From Actinomycetales bacterium (GTDB taxonomy: Bacteria > Actinomycetota > Actinomycetes > S36-B12 > UBA5976): a stretch of 42,586 nucleotides of DNA. Location: the NCBI GenBank assembly GCA_018970205.1, contig JAGWWW010000012.1:1-42586 (forward strand), written 5' to 3'. Positions 36,878 to 42,586 of the stretch are shown here, in pieces; the first letter of the stretch is position 1; each line of letters starts with the position of its first letter. A model generated the notes under the pieces. It worked only from the letters and a program-made list of their open reading frames with translations, ran no database searches and had not been told where the DNA came from. The translations under genes and the position numbers were made by a program.

Positions 36878-37812
36878 CCCGCGGCTGGCACGTCGACGTC
36901 GCTCGAGGCGGGCTGCCGGTTGCCACCCGCGACGCAGTGCTTGCCCTGCTCAACGGCGCCACCCGCCACGACGGGCTTCGCCCACTGTCTGAGCACGCGA
37001 CGCTGCACCTGCGCTACGGCGGTGACCGCGAGGTCACACATCTGATGGTGTGGGACTCGCAGTCCCTCGTCGGCTACGCCCACCTCGACACCACCGACAA
37101 AGTGGCCGGGCCGAGCGCGGAACTCGTCGTGGAGCCGACCCGACGCGGGCAGGGAATCGGCGCCGCCTTGACAGACACCGCGCTGAACGTGACAGACCTT
37201 CGCCCGCTGCGCCTGTGGGCCCATGGCGACTCACCCGATGCCGCACGCCTGGCCCAAGCCCGCGGCTTCCGCCGCCACCGAAGCCTGCTGCAGATGCGGC
37301 GGTCGCTGTATGCGCCGCTGCCGTGCCCCTTGCTGCCCCCGGGTGTCCACGTGCGCGGGTTCATCCTCGGGCAGGACGAACCCGCTTGGCTGGCCCTTAA
37401 CTCGCAGGCCTTCGCCACCTTGCCCGACCAGGGCGGCTGGACCCGCGCCGACCTCGACGCGCGGCTGCGTGAGGCGTGGTTCGACCCGGCCGGGCTGCTC
37501 GTCGCATTCGACGACTCCGGCGCGATGGTGGGCACCCACTGGACGAAAGTGCACGGCGCGGCCAACCACCACGACCATGTGCACGACCCGATCGGCGAGG
37601 TGTACGTGCTCGGCGTCGCCGAGTCCGCCCGCGGCACCGGCCTCGGCCGCGCGCTGACCATCCTCGGTTTGGAGCATCTGCGCGAGCGGGGGCTGGATGC
37701 GGTGATGCTTTACGTGGACGACTCGAATGACGCGGCCAAGAAGGTCTACGAGGGCCTGGGGTTCACCGCGTGGGACGCTGACGTGCTGTATGTGCACGAC
37801 GGGCAGGCGTGA
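36874..37812 (+). CDS. mshD: Mycothiol synthase (acetyl-CoA: Cys-GlcN-Ins acetyltransferase)
   Basis: A 312-residue protein of two tandem GNAT domains. The N-terminal one carries [17 protein letters not shown] (acetyl-CoA loop RRGQGIG). The C-terminal one carries [28 protein letters not shown] and [19 protein letters not shown]. MshD acetylates the cysteinyl amine of Cys-GlcN-Ins in the last step of mycothiol synthesis. GTG 36874 overlaps the glnR stop. The first-step enzyme MshA is encoded at 28420; mshB and mshC are not in the window. Confidence 0.92.
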   Translation: MTRGWHVDVARGGLPVATRDAVLALLNGATRHDGLRPLSEHATLHLRYGGDREVTHLMVWDSQSLVGYAHLDTTDKVAGPSAELVVEPTRRGQGIGAALTDTALNVTDLRPLRLWAHGDSPDAARLAQARGFRRHRSLLQMRRSLYAPLPCPLLPPGVHVRGFILGQDEPAWLALNSQAFATLPDQGGWTRADLDARLREAWFDPAGLLVAFDDSGAMVGTHWTKVHGAANHHDHVHDPIGEVYVLGVAESARGTGLGRALTILGLEHLRERGLDAVMLYVDDSNDAAKKVYEGLGFTAWDADVLYVHDGQA

Positions 37813-37843
37813 TCGCGTTCCGCTGCCCGACGCGGTTCTGGTC

Positions 37844-37849
37844 TATCTT
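37844..37849 (+). promoter_or_regulatory. Candidate leaderless -10 box of the lipoprotein gene (TATCTT)
   Basis: TATCTT, 6 nt (TGACGC), then ATG 37856. Confidence 0.5.
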
Positions 37850-37855
37850 TGACGC

Positions 37856-38614
37856 ATGTCACGCCGTGCTGTCCTCGCCGTGGTGTTGACGCTCGTGCTC
37901 GCTGGCGGCAGCACGGGCTGCTCCTGGCTGCGTCGCGGGCACGACAACCCTGGGCACAGCGCAACCCCGACGCCGTCGAGCACCGGCTCCGCAACTGCCA
38001 CCACCAGCCCGAGCACTGACACCCGCCCCATCTCAGAGGTGCTCAGCCGCAGCAGCGACGCCGGCGGTGCCAGCGTCGCCATCAGTGCCAGCCTCACCGG
38101 TGTGAGCAGCACCCGGCTCTCCGGGCTCCTTGCTCTGGACACCGGCGAAGGCAGCGGCGACTACACCAGCGCCTCCGGGCGGACGACGCAGCGAATCATC
38201 ACCGGCGGCAAGACGTACACATCCACCGGTGCGGGCTGGATTGCCACACCGCAGTCCGGGCGGGGGCTCGCCGGCGGCGACCTGCCGAGCCTGTGGTCTG
38301 CGCTGCGGGCGGCGGGCATGCGAGTGGATGCCAGCGCGGTGCGGACCTACTCGGGGACGCTGCCTATCCGGACCGCGCTCGCGCTGTCCGGCATCGACGC
38401 CAACACCGTCTCATCTCTCAATCTCACAGGGGCCACCGCATCGGCGACGCTCACCTACAACTCCGACGGCATCGCGACACTGATCAGCATCGACGGGTTC
38501 ATCCCCGCCGCTGGCAAGACGTTGGCCACTGCGATGTCCATCACAGACGTTGGCCAGATCGTCGAAATCGAGGCGCCGAGCGTTGCCGTGACAGGCGGGC
38601 CGGAGGGCCAGTAG
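37856..38614 (+). CDS. Putative lipoprotein, LppX/LprG-like
   Basis: A 252-residue lipoprotein with a short signal (MSRRAVLAVVLTLVLAGG) and lipobox STGC (C22). A Ser/Thr/Pro/Ala-rich linker (about 30-58) separates the membrane from the folded part, which is beta-rich (RTTQRIITGGKTYTSTGAGW, then long alternating strands). The layout resembles actinobacterial LppX/LprAFG/LolA-like carriers of lipids, but the match is weak. The start is leaderless behind TATCTT. It converges with glgC. Function unknown. Confidence 0.7.
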   Translation: MSRRAVLAVVLTLVLAGGSTGCSWLRRGHDNPGHSATPTPSSTGSATATTSPSTDTRPISEVLSRSSDAGGASVAISASLTGVSSTRLSGLLALDTGEGSGDYTSASGRTTQRIITGGKTYTSTGAGWIATPQSGRGLAGGDLPSLWSALRAAGMRVDASAVRTYSGTLPIRTALALSGIDANTVSSLNLTGATASATLTYNSDGIATLISIDGFIPAAGKTLATAMSITDVGQIVEIEAPSVAVTGGPEGQ

Positions 38615-38674
38615 GCCGCCGAAAGGCTGCCGCCGGTGTCCCCTGCTGCATCGCCACAGGGCGCACTCATCGGC

Positions 38675-39898
38675 TCAGTTCGGGCCGACGACCGTGCCCT
38701 TGGGAACAACGATGACGCCGTCGGCGCTGATACTGAAGCGCTGCGCGTCGAGCACCGGGTCCACGCCGATTTGGGCGTCGTCTGCTACGGCCACGTTTTT
38801 GTCCAGGATCGCCCGGCGCACGATGGCGTTGCGCCCGATTCGCACCCCGGGCATCAGCACCGAGCCAGCCACGAAGGAGCCGGCGTCGACTCGCACCTGG
38901 TGTGAGATGACCGAGTCGCGCACATGCCCGCCGGCGATGATGGTGCCGGTGCCGACCATGGAGTCGTGAGCGGTCCCCGCCTCCACGAACTTCGCCGGCG
39001 GCAGCGGTGGGAGCTCGGTGTGGATGGGCCACTTGCCGTTGTAGAGGTTGAACACCGGCTCCACGCTGATGAGGTCCATGTGGGCGTCGTAGTACGAGTC
39101 GATGCTCCCCACGTCCCGCCAGTAGTGCCGGTCGCGCTCCGTCGACCCGGGCACGTGGTTGCGCGAGAAGTCATAGACGTGGGCGTCGCCGGCATTGGTG
39201 AGCATCGGGATGATGTTGGTTCCGAGGTCGTGTTTGCTGGAGTCATCCTCGGCATCGGCACGCAGCGCATCGATGAGCGTCTGCGTGGTGAAGATGTAGT
39301 TGCCCATGGAGGCATAGCAGTGTTCGGGGTCGCCGGGCACGGTGGCGGGGTCATCGGGCTTCTCGCGGAACCGCGCGATCTGCGTGCCCTCCCCGAGTTC
39401 GATGATGCCGAAGTCGCCTGCGCTCGCGCGCGGCACCCGCAACCCGGCGACGGTCACGCCGGCTCCGGACTCGACATGCGCGTCGACCATCTCCGCGGGG
39501 TTCATGCGATAGACGTGGTCCGCGCCGAAGACGGCGACGTAGTCCGGGCGTTCATCGGTGATGAGGTTCAGGCTCTGCAGGATGGCGTCGGCGCTGCCGG
39601 TGTACCAGCGCTGGCCGAGCCGCTGCTGTGCTGGCACGGAGGTGATGTAGTTGCCGAGCAGGGTGGTGAGGCTCCAAGCCGTGGTGATGTGTCGGTTCAG
39701 CGAGTGCGACTTGTACTGCGTCAGCACACAGATGCGGAGGTACCCCGCGTTGACGAGGTTGGAGAGGACGAAGTCGATGAGGCGGTAACTGCCGCCGAAA
39801 GGCACCGCTGGCTTCGCGCGGTCCATCGTCAGCGGCAACAGTCGCTTGCCCTCGCCGCCCGCGAGCACAATCGCAAGGACCCTGTGTCGCGCCGCCAT
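38675..39898 (-). CDS. glgC: Glucose-1-phosphate adenylyltransferase
   Basis: A 407-residue ADP-glucose pyrophosphorylase. The nucleotide-binding loop [13 protein letters not shown] opens the protein. Next come [53 protein letters not shown], and [19 protein letters not shown]. The C-terminal left-handed beta-helix has hexapeptide repeats ([22 protein letters not shown]). It makes ADP-glucose from ATP and glucose-1-phosphate. ATG 39898 lies 6 nt behind TACGCT. It is divergent from glgM across 35 bp, supplying that enzyme's substrate. Confidence 0.96.
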   Translation of the reverse strand: MAARHRVLAIVLAGGEGKRLLPLTMDRAKPAVPFGGSYRLIDFVLSNLVNAGYLRICVLTQYKSHSLNRHITTAWSLTTLLGNYITSVPAQQRLGQRWYTGSADAILQSLNLITDERPDYVAVFGADHVYRMNPAEMVDAHVESGAGVTVAGLRVPRASAGDFGIIELGEGTQIARFREKPDDPATVPGDPEHCYASMGNYIFTTQTLIDALRADAEDDSSKHDLGTNIIPMLTNAGDAHVYDFSRNHVPGSTERDRHYWRDVGSIDSYYDAHMDLISVEPVFNLYNGKWPIHTELPPLPPAKFVEAGTAHDSMVGTGTIIAGGHVRDSVISHQVRVDAGSFVAGSVLMPGVRIGRNAIVRRAILDKNVAVADDAQIGVDPVLDAQRFSISADGVIVVPKGTVVGPN

Positions 39899-39904
39899 GC
39901 GCCA

Positions 39905-39926
39905 AGCGTAGACCCACCCCTAGGGT
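39905..39926. promoter_or_regulatory. Back-to-back leaderless promoters of glgC and glgM in a 35-bp gap
   Basis: Minus strand: TACGCT (39910-39905), 6 nt, ATG 39898 (glgC). Plus strand: TAGGGT (39921-39926), 7 nt, ATG 39934 (glgM). The hexamers are 10 bp apart, so each -35 region would lie at or inside the other gene's start. Confidence 0.6.
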
Positions 39927-39933
39927 TGCCCGC

Positions 39934-41097
39934 ATGGGTTCGCCGGCATCCGTCGCCATGCTCACCCGGGAATGGCCTCCTGAGATCTACGGCGGCGCCG
40001 GCGTTCACGTGTCGTCCCTGACCGAGGCATTGGCGCCTTTGATGCAGGTGCAGGTCCACTGTTTCGGCTCGGACCGGCCGGATGCAAAGGGCTACGGGGA
40101 CAACCACCTGCTTGCCGCGGCCGACCCGGCGATGCAGGTTGTGGGCATCGATGTGCAGATGGCGGCAGGGGTCGCTGCCGACTCCGCGCTCGTGCACTCG
40201 CACACCTGGTACACCAATCTCGCCGGGCAACTCGCCGCACTGCGCCTGGGTGTCCCGCACCTCATGACAGCTCACTCGCTGGAGCCGCGGCGGCCGTGGA
40301 AGGCCGAGCAACTCGGCGGCGGGTACGCCCTCTCGTGCTGGATCGAGCGCACGGCGTACTCCGGGGCCGATGCGGTCATCGCCGTGAGCGGCCACATGCG
40401 CGCCGACCTCCTCGACTGCTACCCGCAAGTCGACCCGGCAAAGGTCCATGTCATCCATAACGGAATCAACCCCACGCTCTACCTCCCCGACCCCGACACG
40501 GCGCTGGTCGAAGCCGCCGGCGTGGACCTCTCCCGCCCGTATGTCCTCGCGGTCGGTCGCATCACGCGGCAGAAGGGATTCGGGCACTTCCTGCGCGCGG
40601 CCGCGGCGCTGCCGCCAGAGGTCGGGGTGGTCATGTGCGCATCAGCCCCCGACACTGAGCAGGTGCGCCTCGAAGTGGAGTCGGCCTGGGCGCAACTGCA
40701 GGCGGTGCACCCGCGCGCTGTCTGGCTGCGCGACCATGTGCCGCAGCCAACGCTTCGGCAGCTGCTCACCCACGCTGCGGCATTCGTCTGCCCCTCCATC
40801 TACGAGCCCCTCGGCATCGTCAACCTCGAGGCGATGGCCTGCGGCACGGCCGTCGTGGCCAGCGACGTCGGCGGCATCCCCGAGGTGGTGGACGAGCGCA
40901 ACGGGATGCTGGTCCACTACGACGCCAACGACAGCGAGTTCTTCGAGCGCGAACTCGCGCAGGCGATGCTCACCGTGGCGGCAGACCCCGCGCGCGCGGC
41001 GGCACTCGGCGCAGCCGGGCGGCAGCGGGTCGAGGCGGAGTTCTCCTGGGACCGCGTCGCGCGTCGGACATTCGACCTGTACGCGAGTCTGGTGTGA
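39934..41097 (+). CDS. glgM: ADP-glucose-dependent alpha-glucan / maltose-1-phosphate synthase (GT4, GlgM type)
   Basis: A 387-residue GT4 glycosyltransferase of the actinobacterial type formerly called glgA. Motifs: MLTREWPPEIYGGAGVHV, HSHTWYTNLAG, TAHSLEPRRPWKAEQLGGGY, VIHNGINP, VGRITRQKGF, and PSIYEPLGIVNLEAMACGTAVVASDVGG with the E-x7-E pair. In mycobacteria the homologue (Rv1212c) uses ADP-glucose and glucose-1-phosphate to make alpha-maltose-1-phosphate for GlgE; glycogen synthase activity was the older assignment. Which applies here is inferred from family and from divergent glgC. ATG 39934 is leaderless behind TAGGGT. The stop overlaps the next start (GTGA). Confidence 0.9.
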   Translation: MGSPASVAMLTREWPPEIYGGAGVHVSSLTEALAPLMQVQVHCFGSDRPDAKGYGDNHLLAAADPAMQVVGIDVQMAAGVAADSALVHSHTWYTNLAGQLAALRLGVPHLMTAHSLEPRRPWKAEQLGGGYALSCWIERTAYSGADAVIAVSGHMRADLLDCYPQVDPAKVHVIHNGINPTLYLPDPDTALVEAAGVDLSRPYVLAVGRITRQKGFGHFLRAAAALPPEVGVVMCASAPDTEQVRLEVESAWAQLQAVHPRAVWLRDHVPQPTLRQLLTHAAAFVCPSIYEPLGIVNLEAMACGTAVVASDVGGIPEVVDERNGMLVHYDANDSEFFERELAQAMLTVAADPARAAALGAAGRQRVEAEFSWDRVARRTFDLYASLV

Positions 41098-42068
41098 CCG
41101 GAGAAGCCACAACTCCACAGCACGCCCCGCGGCCGCTCGTTCGGCGCCGAGGCTTCGGCTACGCGACCTACATGTCGGCCGTGCTGCTCTTCAGTTTCAA
41201 CGGCAGCGTCTCCGCGGCCATCATGCAGCAAGGCATCTCACCGGAGCGGTTGAGCCAACTGCGCGCGACGGCCGCATTCCTCGTGCTGCTCGTCATCTGC
41301 ATCGTCACTCGTCCGAAGGCGCTCAAAGCCGGGCCCAAGGAGATGGCGCTGCTCGCCGTCTACGGCATCATCGGCGTGACACCGGTGCAGTATCTCTACT
41401 TCGTGGCGATCCACCGGCTCCCCGTCGGCATCGCGCTGCTCATCGAGTACACCGCGCCGATCTACATCGCGCTCTGGGTGCGCTTCGTGCGCCGCCAGCA
41501 TGTCGGCCGCTCGCTGTGGCTTGGGATGGCCCTCGCCCTCGGCGGTCTGGCGCTGGTCGCGCAGGTGTGGCGCGGCGCGACCCTTGACACCGTCGGAGTG
41601 CTCGCGGCGTTCGGCGCGGCTGTGGCGTTGATGATTTGGTACCTCGTGGGCGAGCGCTCAGCAGGCATGCGTGACCCGCTCACCATGACCACATGGTCGT
41701 TCGGGTTCGTCGCGCTGTTCTGGGCCGTGGTGAAGCCGTGGGCTTCTTTTCCGTGGCGCACACTGCGCGGCACTTCCGTGCTGGATTCCGTCGCCGGTCA
41801 GATTCACCTGCCCACATCGGTGTTGACGGGGTTCATGGTGATCGGCGGGACCGTGATGGCGTTCAGCCTCGTGAATGTCGCGCTACGCCAACTCGGCGCG
41901 AGCCATGCCAGCGTCATCGGCATGACTGAGCCGGTGCTCTCAGGGATGGTGGCCTGGCTCGCCCTCGGACAGAGCCTGGTTGCGGTGCAGATTCTTGGCG
42001 GGCTGGTGGTGCTCGGCGGCATCCTGCTCGCGGAGATGTCGCGCCAGGAGCGTCACGCGGCGACGTGA
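41094..42068 (+). CDS. EamA family (DMT superfamily) transporter
   Basis: A 324-residue membrane protein with about ten hydrophobic helices in two EamA repeats: the first from YMSAVLLFSFNGSVSA to LALVAQVW, the second from GVLAAFGAAVALMIWYLVGE to LVVLGGILLAEM. The motif YTAPIYIALW is typical of RhtA/YdcZ-like drug/metabolite exporters. The substrate is unknown; amino-acid or metabolite efflux is the usual role. GTG 41094 overlaps the glgM stop by 4 nt, so both are probably co-transcribed although no functional link is evident. Confidence 0.87.
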   Translation: MTGEATTPQHAPRPLVRRRGFGYATYMSAVLLFSFNGSVSAAIMQQGISPERLSQLRATAAFLVLLVICIVTRPKALKAGPKEMALLAVYGIIGVTPVQYLYFVAIHRLPVGIALLIEYTAPIYIALWVRFVRRQHVGRSLWLGMALALGGLALVAQVWRGATLDTVGVLAAFGAAVALMIWYLVGERSAGMRDPLTMTTWSFGFVALFWAVVKPWASFPWRTLRGTSVLDSVAGQIHLPTSVLTGFMVIGGTVMAFSLVNVALRQLGASHASVIGMTEPVLSGMVAWLALGQSLVAVQILGGLVVLGGILLAEMSRQERHAAT

Positions 42069-42502
42069 GGGGCCGCTGATTTCTGGCGAGCCCACAGCAA
42101 GACGCAGCCGTACGCGAGTGCTGACACCGCGCCTTGACCGAAGAAGAACCATCGCATCGGCGTGAACGACCCGGGCGTCAACGCCGTCAACAGTGTGGTG
42201 ACGGTCTCCGCCGTGAATGTCACGGCCGTGGCGGTCATGACCACCTGCGCTGCGCACTTGCTGACGATCCACAACTGACCCGCCAACCCGAGCAGGCAGG
42301 CGCCGATGACCTGCACCGCCCAACGCACATCCGCGGACGCGCTGTCGATGTTCAGCCACGCCGCCATGCTCCCCGGCGCGAGCAGCAGCACCGGCGCGCT
42401 CGCGGCGAACAACACCGCGTTGACTCTGATGACCAGCGATGCGAACCGGACTGCGCCAGATGGCGCCGCGGCCTCCGGCGTGGAGCCTTGAGTCTGTGCC
42501 AT
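42053..42502 (-). CDS. Small membrane protein of unknown function
   Basis: A 149-residue protein with four predicted helices (about 19-45, 63-80, 86-106 and 114-137) after a polar N-terminus. No family was recognised. ATG 42502 lies 6 nt behind TACCGT, a leaderless arrangement. Its 3' end overlaps the EamA gene by 16 bp tail to tail. Confidence 0.65.
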   Translation of the reverse strand: MAQTQGSTPEAAAPSGAVRFASLVIRVNAVLFAASAPVLLLAPGSMAAWLNIDSASADVRWAVQVIGACLLGLAGQLWIVSKCAAQVVMTATAVTFTAETVTTLLTALTPGSFTPMRWFFFGQGAVSALAYGCVLLWARQKSAAPHVAA

Positions 42503-42508
42503 GACCCG

Positions 42509-42514
42509 ACGGTA
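42509..42514 (-). promoter_or_regulatory. Candidate leaderless -10 box of the small membrane protein (TACCGT)
   Basis: TACCGT, 6 nt (CGGGTC), then ATG 42502 on the minus strand. Confidence 0.45.
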
Positions 42515-42549
42515 CGCCCAGCGGCGCCGCCTACCGCGAGAATGGCCCC

Positions 42550-42586
42550 GTGTTGACGCCCACGAACGCAGCCGTCGCCTGCGATG
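42550..42586 (+). CDS. Possible start of a gene running off the right edge
   Basis: GTG at 42550 begins a frame open to the edge (12 codons, MLTPTNAAVACD). It lies 6 nt behind GAGAAT, a weak -10 match, and is divergent from the small membrane protein. Too short to identify. Confidence 0.25.
   Translation, partial: MLTPTNAAVACD

Overview
The window is about 42.6 kb of G+C-rich chromosomal DNA from an actinobacterium (Actinomycetota, probably class Actinomycetes). The evidence is two mycothiol genes (mshA, mshD), CarD, SenX3-RegX3, a GlnR-type regulator beside mshD, a DUF3263 protein, an LpqE-like lipoprotein divergent from carD, an RsiG-family protein, GlgM beside glgC, and many start codons placed 6-7 nt behind a TAnnnT hexamer, as in leaderless actinobacterial genes. 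Genus and family cannot be fixed from the sequence. No phage, insertion sequence, integrase or CRISPR array was seen.

Left third (1-21 kb): alpha-glucan and trehalose metabolism. A secreted pullulanase runs off the left edge. Opposite it is malE-malF-malG-GH13-msmK, a maltodextrin uptake and hydrolysis operon with LacI-type palindromes in the divergent promoter region. MalE has no lipobox and MalF has a large extracytoplasmic loop, so the importer resembles the E. coli type. An XPB-type helicase, groEL with two CIRCE operators, a DUF3263 gene, a long secreted coiled-coil protein with an internal duplication, and tRNA-Thr(TGT) follow. Then come otsA, an otsB fused to a GH15 domain, and a second sugar-ABC ATPase.

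Middle (21-31.6 kb): a conserved housekeeping block, ispDF-cysS-rlmB downstream of carD, with an lpqE-like gene divergent from carD. The 3' end of rlmB has been tandemly triplicated in 90-bp, in-frame units. Next are senX3-regX3 divergent from mshA, then gpmA and a SAM-dependent methyltransferase.

Right part (31.6-42.6 kb): a compact rsiG-asparaginase-aquaporin operon; nitrobindin-fur-ygfZ divergent from glnR-mshD; a lipoprotein; glgC and glgM divergent across only 35 bp; an EamA exporter; and a small membrane protein. The carbohydrate genes at both ends fit together: import and debranching of maltodextrins, synthesis of trehalose, and ADP-glucose/maltose-1-phosphate entry into glycogen.

Start codons were chosen by reading frame, Shine-Dalgarno match, family length and leaderless geometry. 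Several differ from the longest open frame and are flagged. Functions rest on motif recognition by eye; no database search was run.
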